Origin: Arenicola marina
Lineage: Eukaryota; Annelida; Polychaeta; Arenicolidae
Direction of reading: 5' to 3'
Length of the DNA stretch: 64,000 nt
Assembly (NCBI GenBank): GCA_964019135.1
Contig: OZ025253.1
Span: 11,909,059 to 11,973,058 of the forward strand
The notes under the pieces are model-generated. The model was given only the letters and a program-made list of their open reading frames with translations. It had not been told where the DNA came from and searched no databases. A program made the translations under genes and the position numbers. Below, in pieces: positions 24,555-37,600 of this stretch. The stretch's first letter is position 1, and each line of letters starts with the position of its first letter.

Positions 24555-24918
24555 GAAAATTAGTTTTTGCCTCGTTGTGTCAAATAAGGTTTTCGTAAAA
24601 CGTTTTGTGGGGGGCAAATAAAAACGACATGGAAAGACGTTTTGTGGGGGTAAAAATAACGACTTTTTGTGGATAGAAAAACGTTTTGTGGAGGTAAAAG
24701 TTAGAAAAACGTTTTAAAACCATTTATTGCCCGTCTGAGATAAAAAAAAACTTCCGAAAACGTTTTTTGCAGGTAAAAAAACGTTTTAAAATAACGTTTA
24801 TTTTCCGTTTATAAGTGTCCACAGAATAACGCGATTCTAACGTTTTTATTTAACGTTTTTTAAACTTTTGTGGAACATTTTCAACACATAAAAAAAACGT
24901 TTTATTGTTAGCTGGGTA
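24555..24918 (-). mobile_element. AACGTTTT-rich inverted-repeat element, right end
   Basis: About a dozen AACGTTTT motifs in degenerate tandem, ending TGTTAGCTGGGTA, the mirror of the 20051 end. This composition and terminus resemble MITEs I remember from several invertebrate genomes. Confidence 0.5.
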
Positions 24919-25457
24919 ACCTCCATATTCGACTTGGTCATGAATGCCTTTTTAACCAAACAAGTCTGTCAATGCCTATTTTAGCTGCCTTTTTTAGAAA
25001 AAAAAATCTCTCTCAATGACCACAAAGTCACGCACATTTATCTCGCTCTCCAAATGCTCTCTATGGCATGGGCAGCGCACCCCCACCACTACAGTAATGT
25101 ACTACCGCCCCCCCCCCCCCTCCCTCCACCCCCCCGGGCCTTGGATCCCCCCATCTTGGAGTATAGGCCTACTTTTCAGACTCATTTCCCCCAATATTCC
25201 TTGATCTGTATTATATCATTACGAAGCTGCACCATGTAGAGTCTAATAAAGATCTAGGCCTAGTAGTTACAAGTTCTCGGCAGCAACATTACAACTTTGG
25301 TATATTATTCCATACCCTTCCATGGCGTTGCGTTGGAACCGTTAGCCGTCTTTGCCTGGTTCCTGGGCGCAACCTGTAGTGAAGCGGCGGCACCAGCTCA
25401 ACAGCGGCACGCCCTCTGCCGGGAGATTGATTCGATAAGCAAGTGCGAGATGAAAAC
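24919..25457 (+). promoter_or_regulatory. Region upstream of NEURL4 start (putative promoter/5' UTR)
   Basis: This stretch lies between an AACGTTTT-rich repeat and the NEURL4 initiator. The last 150 bases are richer in GC and CpG (GCGTTGCGTTGG, GAAGCGGCGGC) than the DNA further upstream. No TATA box stands out at a sensible distance. C-runs near 25108-25133 are simple sequence. The assignment rests on position only. Confidence 0.3.
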
Positions 25458-25619
25458 ATGGCAGCATTTCACAGAAGAACTGGCTGTCTTGTGACGCTGT
25501 CAAACAATAACAGAACAGCAACCCGAGATCAGCCCTCGCAGGAATTCAACAATGGAGTCGTTATTTCGGTGGAACCGCTCAAAGACAATCAGTTATTCGA
25601 AGTCCAGATTGACAAAAAG
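25458..25619 (+). CDS. NEURL4: NEURL4 exon 1: start and first third of NHR1
   Basis: 54 codons in phase 0, beginning MAAFHRRTG and ending FEVQIDKK before donor GTACAT. It contains the NHR signature RTATR, EFNNGVV and FEV. The ATG at 25458 has a good context (AAAACATGG) and an in-frame TGA lies 30 bases upstream at 25428, so this is the likely initiator. The alternative is an upstream exon spliced in between 25431 and 25458, but I see no convincing acceptor. The domain begins almost at the initiator, with none of the glycine-rich leader I remember in human NEURL4. Confidence 0.85.
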
Positions 25620-28600
25620 GTACATGTCTCACTGACACAACTTTTACGTCTTTTGCCCAGGCCGTCACTCTTCAGCTCTTCAGCTCTTCACTCTTTTAGG
25701 ATTTAGGGATTGCAGTAAAAACAATCTGTGGCCTATTTCACGTACATAGTTTAGCCGGCTACGGGGCTTAGACGGCTAAAATCGCCTAAACTGCGTTCGT
25801 GAAATCCGCCACTGGGTAATTCACTGATGTAGGCCTACTTCCGATCTGCCGACCTAGTCCCCTAGTCTACTTTAAGTGGGAGCAATGTTGATGGCCCCTT
25901 TTTCATGATCAAATTAGTCAAATTCATATTGATATTTCCTGTGATTCGCTGTAACTGAAGAAAGTAAGCTGGCTATACAAAACTGTGTGATGATAACTTA
26001 CCCAACTTATCACCGCACTAAGTCTTACAATTTTTTTTTTTTTACAACAAGCAATATTTCTACTGTTTACGCTTAACAGAGGCACTTTAGCGAATATAGG
26101 GGTCTGGAAAGAAGTATGCAGTGTAGTTTTCAAAATTCTCAGTATCCGATATCAATTTGTCATAACATTCTGTAATAAGAACTTACTTTTTTGTGAAGTT
26201 CAACGTCTTTTTTCTTTTTTTTTCAAAAATTGGTGTTGATTGTCACTGTTTCAAATCCTCAGTAGATTTATCTAAATTTAAGGATCAATATTTAATGTTG
26301 ATTTTTTAAATATAGTTGTATTGCATGTCACCAATTACCCCCCAAAATATATTAAACCACACGTCATAAAATTATCTAGTTGCCATGGCGCTGTATATGC
26401 TTTGAAAAATAGCCTCTCTATTTTTACATAGGCTATATGCACACTATAGCAACTGGATTCTTTCATTGTCTGTGATTTAGTCTATTTGCAACAATGAAAT
26501 GTTAGCATGAAGAAACATTGTTTAGTTCATGAAGAAGGATAAAATCTCAATTATACTTATATAATTATAAGTTTGGTATCATTAAAATGGTTTTGTACTG
26601 GTTTTGCTTAGCGATTTTGAGATTGATTGCAGCAAAGTCGCTGATAATATAGGTAGAAATGTCACTTTGCAATATATATGACTTTGACTTTAGACGATTT
26701 TGGGTCCATCTAGTCTATTTTGACTGCAAATATGGCCGCTTTGGGACTTTTCGCTAGCTGTTTATACCAGATCGATCGGCACAAAGTGGTCTTAATGGCC
26801 ATATAGGAAAAGGCTCTAATATTTAATTTAGATATATCATATCACACTTAAAATGGAATATTTATAACAATGAACATATACTTTATCCATATTATATATA
26901 GCAGATCAGAACCACATCAGGGAATCAATCTGGCCAGTGAAAACATTAATGAAACCAGAAATCACATCTTATATAAGGAAGTTCACATCTCTGTGAATCA
27001 AGTGTAGCTATGTGACGGCAGAACCTTGCCTTGTAGTTGTAAATACATTTGTATGGTATAGAATTAGAAGGTATAAGGGCCTCACAATAGTAAAAAAAGC
27101 ACCCATTGGTAAGGTTAGGATTAGGGTTAGAAACAAGTGTAGAATTGGGTTTTAGGCATATGACCTAAGCATGGTGTTAATCATCAAGCAGCTTAAAAAT
27201 CTGGTTGATCTGTTATATTAAGTGCAGGTAGTAAGTTCAACATCAATATTAAGGCGTGGGTCGCAGTTTAACGTTTCATTACTTAATATTGGCCACAGAG
27301 ATGTTGGCTAAGGGAATACTGGGATGTCAGAAAAAGTGGGATATTAGCATGGGGAGGCCTAGAGATTGGAGGCTAGCTAGTGGCAGATCTATTTATGTAA
27401 TTCAACTTATCAATTACTTTTACGAATGCCTGATTAATAATGTATATATGCCTAATTTGATGCCTATGATATTGCCTTAAAGTTACTCATAGATCTACCA
27501 GCCTCAAGACTTTACCTCACAATTATGAAAAATCCTTTGAAAAGAAATGATATCTTTAGATTTTTAGTGTATAGGTACCCCTATAGGCATGTAATATGTA
27601 CCAGAGCATGTTGAAAAGGCATTATCGGCAAAGGCATGATCGTGATTATGCCTTCAAATTCCATGTTCCAAATTATCATAACACTGCCACCGTAGGCACC
27701 AACATAACATATAATTTGTACACTTTCAGGTGAACTCCTGGAGTGGGTCCATAGAGATTGGGTTGACTTCATGTGACCCATCACAGATTGACTTCCCAAC
27801 CAGTGCCACTGGCTTTCGTGAGGGCACCTGGGTCATGTCAGGATGTTCCATCATGAAGGATGGTCACACTATGATAGACGAATACGGCCAGGACTTGGAT
27901 CACCTGGCCGAGGGAGACAGGGTAAGGATGGTTGACAAGTCTGTATGACACCTGGATGAAGGATTAACAGTATTTTAGTTTGTATTTTAGTATACATGCA
28001 TCTACTGCATTATGCTATAGTGAAGTATCTAGTCCAGTGCTACAGGTCCTACATTTCTCTATCAAGACACGGTTTGGCTTTATCCTGTTGTTCTTCATAG
28101 ATAAGTATGTTTGGGATCTGGACGAAGGATTAACAGTATTTCAGTATACTGCATTATGCTATGGTGAAATATCTATTCCGGTGATACTTCATTTCTCTAT
28201 CAAGACATGGTTTGGCTTTATCCTGTTGTTCTACATAGATAACTATGTTTGGGATCTGGACGAAGGATTAACAGTATTTCAGTATACTGCATTATGCTAT
28301 GGTGAAATATCTATTCCGGTGATACTTCATTTCTCTATCAAGACACAGTTTGGCTTTATCCTGTTGTTCTTCATAGATAAGTATGTTTGGGATCTGGACG
28401 AAGGATTAACAGTATTTCAGTATACTGCATTATGCTATGGTGAAATATCTATTCCGGTGATACTTCATTTTTCTATCAAGACATGGTTTGGCTTTATCCT
28501 GTTGTTCTACATAGATAACTATGTTTGGGATCTGGACGAAGGATTAACAGTATTTCAGTATACTGCATTATGCTATGGTGAAATATCTATTCCGGTGATA

Positions 28601-31600
28601 CTTCATTTCTCTATCAAGACACAGTTTGGCTTTATCCTGTTGTTCTTCATAGATAAGTATGTTTGGGATCTGGACGAAGGATTTCCAGTATTTCAGTATA
28701 CTGCATTATGCTATGGTGAAGTATCTATTCCGGTGATACTTCATTTCTCTATCAAGGTATAGCTTTTTCCTGTTGTTCTTCGTACATGTGCCTGGCAGGT
28801 CAACATGAGGTCGATGCAGGTAAGTGTGCTGTAGCCATCTTTTGACTGATGTGTATCAATGAAATGAAATGCTCATGTTTTACGCCGGCTGTTATGGACG
28901 TGAAGGCTAAATTGAGCAGGCAGGCGTCCCAGGCCTCTGCCAGAGGACGTCATTGGACCAATGTGTTTCTGGCCGAGGTCATTGTTAGACCAATGTTTAT
29001 GTCTCACGCAGGTCATTGTTAGACCAATGTTTTGTCTCGCAGAAGACATCGTTAGACCAATGTTTATGTCTTGTGTCTCGCAAAGGTAATTGTTAGACCA
29101 ATGTGTGTTTCTTGTGTCTCGCAGAGGTCATTGTTAGACTAATGTTAATGTCTCGCAGAGGTCATTGTTAGACCAATGTTTATATCTCGCAAAGGTCATT
29201 GTTATACCAATGTTTATGTCTCGAAGAGGTCATTGTTAGACCAATGTTTATGTCTTGTGTCTCGCAGAGGTAATTGTTAGACCAATGAGTATTTCTTGAG
29301 TCTGGCAGAGATCATTGTTAGACCAATGTTAATGTCTCGCAGAGGTCATTGTTAGACCAATGTTAATGTCTCGCAGAGGTCATTGTTAGACCAATGTTTA
29401 TTTCTTGTGTCTCGCAGAGGTCATTCTTAGACCAATGTTTATGTCTTGTGTCTGACAGGTCATTGTTGGAGCCATGTTTATGTCTTGTGTCTGACAGGGG
29501 ACATCATTGGACCAATGGACGCCGTTGTAATGCTATCACCCTTTGACTAGTGTTTCTGTCATGTTTCCTGTAGGTCGGTGTCATGCGGACGTCCAGTGGT
29601 GAACTCCACTTCTATGTGAACGGTGTGGACCAGGGATCGGCGGCCGGCGCCATCCCGACCCCTGTGTACGCCGTGGTCGACATGTACGGCAAGTGTGCCC
29701 AGGTGACCGTCGTGGACGACCACAGCAGGGAACAAGGTTAGTGCAGCAGTGAACAGGGTTAGTGCAGCAGGGAAAGGGTTAGTTCAGCAGAAAACAAGGT
29801 TAGTCCAGCAGGGAACACGGTTAGTCCAACAAGGAACAAGGTTAGTCCAGCAGGGAACAAGGTTAGTGCAGCAGGGAACACGGTTAGTCCAGCCGGGAAC
29901 AGGGTTAATACACAGCAGGGAACATGGTTAGTCCAGCAGAGAAAAAGGTTAGTACAGCTGTGAACAAAGTAAATGCAGCAGGTAACAGGGTTAGTCTAGC
30001 AGGGAACAAGGTTAGTACAGCTGTGAACAAAGTAAATGCAGCAGGGAACAGGATCATTACATTACAGGGAACAGGCTCATTACATTACAGGGAGCAAGTT
30101 TATTACGGTAGGGAACAAGGTTATTACAGTAGGGAGCAAAATTAGTACAGCAGGGAACAAGGCTAGAACAGCAGAGAACGTGGTTATCCAGCAGGGACAA
30201 GGGGTTTATACGGCAGGGAAGGCGGTTAATACGTCAGGGAACAGGGTTAATACCAAGTGAACGCAAAACAGTGTCAGTGCACAGCAGAGTTAATACAGCA
30301 GGGAACAAGGTAAATGCAGTAGGGAACAAGGTTCGTACAGCAATGAACAAAGCAAATGCAGCTGGGAACACAGTCAGTGCAACAGGGAACAAGATATTAA
30401 TACATCAGAGAACAATGTTATACTACCAGGGAACAATGTAGACAAACAGGGAACAAAGTTTCCTTGCAGTATTACCTTTGTATCCCTCAATTATTACTTC
30501 CCTCTGTACGACCTCAGTATTGCAACTATCTGTATCTTTGCAGTGTTGTCCAACGAGATGCACAACGAGGCTCTGGTGGAGGCCTCGCTGGGCGCCGCGC
30601 TGTCCAACGACCTGCTCCTGTTCCACGAGCGCTGCGGCACGCTCATCAAGCTGAGCAACAGTCGCCGCACGGCAGAGCGACGCAAGCCGCTCGACGAGTT
30701 CAACAATGGCGTCGTCATGACAAACAGGCCTCTCCATGACGACGAGATGTTTGAGGTTGGTTGTCTGGGTGACGAGGTGTAACTGTTCTCTGGTGGTTCT
30801 GTGTATGTCACAGGGCAGTGAATCAGGTCCATCCTCCATGTAAGAACCCCCACGAAATGTATTATTGTAGTAAACGTTAGGCCTGAGTAATTACGTGAGC
30901 TAAGCTGAAACAATGGTTCACCCTAGCATGGAAGAACGACCGTTAATAAGGTACTGAAATGAATTGCAATTGAATTTAACATCAACTTTGCTGTAGTAAA
31001 TTGTAGTAAATTGTTACTCCGCGGTTAAATGAGTGCCTCATCACGTGTAAACATGTGTATTGCTCCGCGGTTAAACAGGGCCTCTTTACAGCGCTGTATA
31101 TTTCTTTGCAATTAAAACAGGGCCTCTTTATTACTTACTGCTCAAGCGATGCCTCTGCCGTTCAAGCAGTAACCGCTGACGCCGCTGCGTGTCTCTACCG
31201 TTCAAGCAGTATCCGCTGACGCCGTTGTGTGTCTCTGCCGTTCAAGCAGTACCCGCTGACGCCGCTGCGTGTCTCTGCCGTTCAAGCAGTACCCGCTGAC
31301 GCCGCTGCGTGTCTCTGCCGTTCAAGCAGTACCCGCTGACGCCGCTGCGTGTCTCTGCCGTTCAAGCAGTACCCGCTGACGCCGTTGTGTGTCTCTGCCG
31401 TTCAAGCAGTACCCGCTGACGCCGCTGCGTGTCTCTACCGTTCAAGCAGTATCCGCTGACGCCGCTGCGTGTCTCTGCCGTTCAAGCAGTACCCGCTGAC
31501 GCCGCTGTGTGTCTCTGCCGTTCAAGCAGTACCCGCTGACGCCGCTGCGTGTCTCAGCCGTTCAAGCAGTACCCGCTGACGCCGCTGCGTGTCTCTGCCG

Positions 31601-34600
31601 TTCAAGCAGTACCCGCTGACGCCGCTGTGTGTCTCTGCCGTTCAAGCAGTACCCGATGACGCCGCTGCGTGTCTCTGCCGTTCAAGCAGTACCCGCTGAC
31701 GCCGTTGTGTGTCTCTGCCGTTCAAGCAGTACCCGCTGACACCGCTGCGTGTCTCTACCGTTCAAGCAGTATCCGCTGACGCCGCTGCGTGTCTCTGCCG
31801 TTCAAGCAGTACCCGCTGACGCCGCTGCGTGTCTCTGCCGTTCAAGCAGTACCCGCTGACGCCGCTGCGTGTCTCTGCCGTTCAAAAAGTACCCGCTGAC
31901 GCCGCTGTGTGTCTCTGCCGTTCAAGCAGTACCCGCTGACGCCGCTGCGTGTCTCTGCCGTTCAAGCAGTACCCGCTGACGCCGTTGTGTGTCTCTGCCG
32001 TTCAAGCAGTACCCGCTGACGCCGCTGCGTGTCTCTACCGTTCAAGCAGTATCCGCTGACGCCGCTGCGTGTCTCAGCCGTTCAAGCAGTACCCGCTGAC
32101 GCCGCTGTGTGTCTCTGCCGTTCAAGCAGTACCCGCTGACGCCGCTGCGTGTCTCAGCCGTTCAAGCAGTACCCGCTGACGCCGCTGCGTGTCTCTGTCG
32201 TTCAAGCAGTACCCGCTGACGCCGCTGTGTGTCTCTGCCGTTCAAGCAGTACCCGATGACGCCGCTGCGTGTCTCTGCCGTTCAAGCAGTACCCGCTGAC
32301 GCCGTTGTGTGTCTCTGCCGTTCAAGCAGTACCCGCTGACACCGCTGCGTGTCTCTACCGTTCAAGCAGTATCCGCTGACGCCGCTGCGTGTCTCTGCCG
32401 TTCAAGCAGTACCCGCTGACGCCGTTGTGTGTCTCTGCCGTTCGAGCAGTACCCGCTGACGCCGCTGCGTGTCTCTGCCGTTCAAGCAGTACCCGCTGAC
32501 GCCGTTGTGTGTCTCTGCCGTTCGAGCAGTACCCGCTGACGCCGCTGCGTGTCTCTGCCGTTCAAGCAGTACCCGCTGACGCCGTTGTGTGTCTCTGCCG
32601 TTCGAGCAGTACCCGCTGACGCCGCTGCGTGTCTCTGCCGTTCAAGCAGTACCCGCTGACGCCGTTGTGTGTCTCTGCCGTTCGAGCAGTACCCGCTGAC
32701 GCCGTTGTGTGTCTCTGCCGTTCGAGCAGTACCCGCTGACGCCGCTGTGTGTCTCTGCCGTTCGAGCAGTACCCGCTGACGCCGCTGTGTGTCTCTGCCG
32801 TTCGAGCAGTACCCGCTGACGCCGTTGTGTGTCTCTGCCGTTCGAGCAATACCCGCTGACGCCGCTGTGTGTCTCTGCCGTTCGAGCAGTACCCGCTGAC
32901 GCCGTTATGTGTCTCTGCCGTTCGAGCAATACCCGCTGACGCCGCTGTGTGTCTCTGCTTGCAGATCCGCCTGGACCACCTAGTCGACAAGTGGTCGGGG
33001 TCGATCGAGGTGGGCATCACCACCCACGACCCCTCCGCCCTCGACTTCCCCGCCACCATGACGAACATGCGGTCAGGTAAGGCCCGGGACACTGAGACTT
33101 CATGTAAGTACAGACCCCTGAGAGGGTGGCTAGCTAGCCCCGCACCGGCTCGCCCCCCCCCCTCTCCCTGCACCGTGTATTACATGTGGCGTGTAGCCTG
33201 TACCAATATATACATAGCACGTGTTGGTTCGTCTTGTATATATTGTGTGTGTCACGTTGTTCCTCGTTCGGCTGTGGTTACTTTATCACCTTTCCGTTTA
33301 GGCGCCTGTGTGTCCACCCTTGGATAGGGGGATGGGGTGGTGGGGGGTGCAGTCTCCGATCCAGAATTCCCCGATATCCGGTGAACATCCCGCTTGTTTC
33401 TGTGAGGAAGGTGATGATATCGTCCAGGTCTTTGTCTCTTCCAAATGTGTTCTCATTCTCTAAAATTTATTAATAAAAATGTCTTATTGTTCTTTTTCCG
33501 CGAAACAGAATAGTGGGGACTCTTACGTTGGAGAAAGCGATAGCAATGATATTGACACCGGTGGGGACTTGAACCCACAACCCTTGCACAGTTACTTGCA
33601 CACATTATGGACTCGAACCCAAGACGACAATTGTTCGACTGCTGGCTGTCCCTACACAGACAATGGCACACATGTGCCATTCGACCCGCGGGGAGGGGAG
33701 GGGGGAACACAAAGCTGTACAGTAAGGGTGCTTCAGTTTAGACAGGCCACCAGCCAAGCCCGCTGCCACCCCTTGTCTTGTTGGTATTATTGTTTGAGTG
33801 TGACTTACTGTGTATTTGGCGTCATCATCGCAGTGTGGGTCACGTGATGCTAAGGACACGGTGTGTGTCGCGTGATATCATAAACGTCGCCTGGGTGACG
33901 TGATGTCATAAACGCTCTGTGCATCACGTGATACCCTAAACATCGTCTGCGTCATATGATGCGATGAAGTTTTTGGCGCGCGAATGTTTTCTTGATGATT
34001 TGTAACCACCAATTTGTGGTCAACGTATCATTCAATGCCTGTTCTGTTCTGAACTGCCTTTCATTTGGCATTTACCTAGTATCCGTTTCAACTGTTAAGC
34101 ACATGTGTGTTTGGTGTATGCAGGCTTTTTTTTAATGAGGACCTCATCTGTTCTCTATTTAATGTTTTTTTAAAGTTAATTTAGTTACACACCTACACGC
34201 TATTCTTGTCACACCACGTCACTTTATGTCACGGGTAATACCATGACATCATTCGTTACACATGTCATCAGATAAACTGTGATTTATCATTATGCACTAA
34301 TTTCAACTTCTTGGAGTTTAAATCCATAATGACGTTTACTGTTCGTTTTGTGTCACTTTCGTTTGTTTGGAATGTCTTTGTTTGTGCAATATGTTTCTTC
34401 TAATGAGTGTGTATTCATAATTAAGCTTACCTACTTTCAATGTAATGACAATATAGGCTTGTTTGTTTGTGACTATTCTAGATCCTTCATTCTTAAAAAC
34501 GATATTTTGTGCTCTATACTGTTGGAATAAAGAATCCAATTTTTTATGTATTAAATTAAAAGATAATGGTCCAATACTATTAAAACTACATGATATTGAG

Positions 34601-37600
34601 CTATAAACCATATAAATGACAAAACTAAATTTATTAGAATTTAAATTACAAGTTAATAATTCAATTGCATTAAATTATAATTTTAATTAAGCTTGCTAAA
34701 TTATTGTTAAATCAATTAGCTTTGGTGTAGTCATATAATCAGGGTGCAGAAGTCTTGTGTTTTAACGCCTTCTGATTACGTACATCAAGCCTTAGTAACC
34801 AAGGGTTAACTCATGGCGTTGATTACCACTGTGACATCCCACTTAGGGTCAGATCGCATTGACCTAATAAGGTCATTCAGTGTTGTCAGAATAAAGGGTG
34901 ACCTAATAAGGTCATTTAGTGTTGTCAGAATAAAGGGTGACCTAATAAGGTCATTTAGTGTTGTCAGAATAAAGGGTGACCTAATAAGGTCATTTAGTGT
35001 TGTCAGAATAAAGGGTGACCTAATAAGGTCATTCAGTGTTGTCAGAGTGAAGGGTGACCTAATAAGGTCATTCAGTGTTGTCAGAGTAAAGGGTGACCTA
35101 ATAAGGTCATTCAGGGTGAAGGGTGGGGCACGGAGACTTCAGTTTGTTAAGGTCAAGGTCATGTCTTATCTCAGTCTGTAGTTCCAAGAACAAAGAAGAA
35201 TGTTGAGCCTTACTTCTCAGCTGCAAGTTGTAGTTGTTTATTTCTTTGTATATTTATTCGATAGTCCTGTGACAGCTGTTGTAATTCGTAGCCTGGACGA
35301 TCCTGATGCTGTTTTTTTCTGATTATGTTTCTGGTTCCATAACGGCTCTCTCATTGGATGCACAGTGAATCGATATCTAATCTCTGCCTTGATTCTGAGT
35401 CTATGGTTTGCTATTTCCCCTTCTGAGTCTGACCACCACGAACCACCCTTCCTTGAGCGGGTTTTAGCGATCACCCCTCTGTTTCTCGATACTGTATAGC
35501 GCATACTAGTCCCACCCTTGACTCAGATTAGAGAAATTCTCGATGCCAAGCCTTGTATTAAAGCTGTTGTGTGAGGATGTTGTTATTGGCATGAGTTGAC
35601 CCCATAGTGCTCTCTCAGGTACCATAATGATGAGTGGCTGCGGTATCCTCACGAACGGGAAGGGTACGCGCAGGGAATACGGAGACTTCAACCTCGACGA
35701 ACTGCGGGTAAGGCTTACTCTTGGCTGCCTCCTTAAAGAGGGCATCCATTGCTTGCCTTCTTAAAGAGTACATCCATTGCTGCCTCCTTAAAAAGGGCAT
35801 CCATTGCTTGCCTTCTTAAAGAGTACATCCATTGCTGCCTCCTTAAAGAGGTCATCCATTGCTGCCCCCTTAAAGAGGGCATCCATTACTGCCTCTTTAA
35901 AGAGGGCATCCATTGCTGCCTCCTTAAAGAGGGCATCCATTGCTGCCTCCTTAAAGAGGGCATCCATAGCTGCCTCCTTAAAGACGGCACCCATTGCTAC
36001 CTCCTTAAAGAGGGCATCCATTGCTACCTCCTTAAAGAGGGCATCCATTGCTGCATCCTTAAAGAGGGCATCCATTGCTGCCCCCTTAAAGAGGGCATCC
36101 ATAGCTGCCTCCTTAAAGAGGGCATCCATTGCTGCATCCTTAAAGAGGGCATCCATTGCTGCCCCCTTAAAGAGGGCATCCATAGCTGCCTCCTTAAAGA
36201 GGGCATCCATTGCTGCCTCCTTAAAGAGGGCATCCATTGCTACCTCCTTAAAGAGGGCATCCATTGCTACCTCCTTAAAGAGGGCATCCATTACTGCCTC
36301 TTTAAAGAGGGCATCCATTGCTGCCTCCTTAAAGAGGGCATCCATTGCTGCCTCCTTAAAGAGGGCATCCATAGCTGCCTCCTTAAAGACGGCACCCATT
36401 GCTACCTCCTTAAAGAGGGCATCCATTGCTACCTCCTTAAAGAGGGCATCCATTGCTGCATCCTTAAAGAGGGCATCCATTGCTGCCCCCTTAAAGAGGG
36501 CATCCATAGCTGCCTCCTTAAAGAGGGCATCCATTGCTACCTCCTTAAAGAGGGCATCCATTGCTACCTCCTTAAAGAGGGCATCCATTGCTACCTTCTT
36601 AAAGAGGGCATCCATTGCTGCATCCTTAAAGAGGGCATCCATTGCTGCCCCCTTAAAGAGGGCATCCATAGCTGCCCCCTTAAAGAGGGCACCCATTGCT
36701 GCCTCCTTAAAGAGGGCATCCATTGCTGCCTCCTTAAAGAGGGCATCCATTGCTGCCTCCTTAAAGAAGGCATCCATTGCTGCCTCCTTAAAGAGGGCAT
36801 CCATTGCTGCCCCCTTAAAGAGGGCATCCATTGCTGCCTCCTTAAAGAGGGCATCCATAGCTGCCTCCTTAAAGAGGGCATCCATTGCTGCCTCCTTAAA
36901 GAAGGCATCCATTGCTGCCTCCTTAAAGAGGGCATCCATTGCTGCCTCCTTAGAGAGGGCATCCATAGCTGCCTCCTTAAAGAGGGCATCCATTGCTGCC
37001 TCTTTAAAGAGGGCATCCATTGCTGCCTCCTTAGAGAGGGCATCCATAGCTGCCTCCTTAAAGAAGGCATCCATTGCTGCCTCCTTAAAGAGGGCATCCA
37101 TTGCTGCCTCCTTAGAGAGGGCATCCATTGCTGCCTCCTTAAAGAGGGCATCCATTGCTGCCTCCTTAGAGAGGGCATCCATAGCTGCCTCCTTAAAGAG
37201 GGCATCCATTGCTGCCTCCTTAAAGAGGGCATCCATTGCTGCCTCCTTAAAGAGGGCATCCATTGCTTGCCTTCTTAAAGAGGGCATCCATTGCTACCTT
37301 CTTAAAGAGGGCATCCATTGCTACCTCCTTAAAGAGGGCATCCATTACTGCCTCCTTAAAGAGGGCATCCATTGCTGCCTCCTTAGAGAGGGCATCCATA
37401 GCTGCATCCTTAAAGAGGGCATCCATTGCTGCCCCCTTAAAGAGGGCATCCATAGCTGCCTCCTTAAAGAGGGCACTCATTGCTACCTCCTTAAAGAGGG
37501 CATCCATAGCTGCCTCCTTAAAGAGGGCACTCATTGCTACCTCCTTAAAGAGGGCATCCATTGCTGCCTCCTTAAAGAGGGCATCCATTGCTGCCTCCTT

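Larger units (their letters stand above)
33077..35618 (+). other. NEURL4 intron 5
   Basis: Unique-looking sequence with a CACGTGA-bearing imperfect tandem (33838-33970, GTCATAAACG / CGTGAT motifs), a tRNA-like fragment and the 39-bp array below. No coding signal. Confidence 0.6.

Noticed and set aside
27980-28762. 260-codon frame with FHFSIKTxFGFILLF repeats, membrane-like
   Set aside because: It is a 138-bp (46-codon) intronic tandem array inside NEURL4 intron 2, with no splice fit. The hydrophobic look comes from T-rich DNA.
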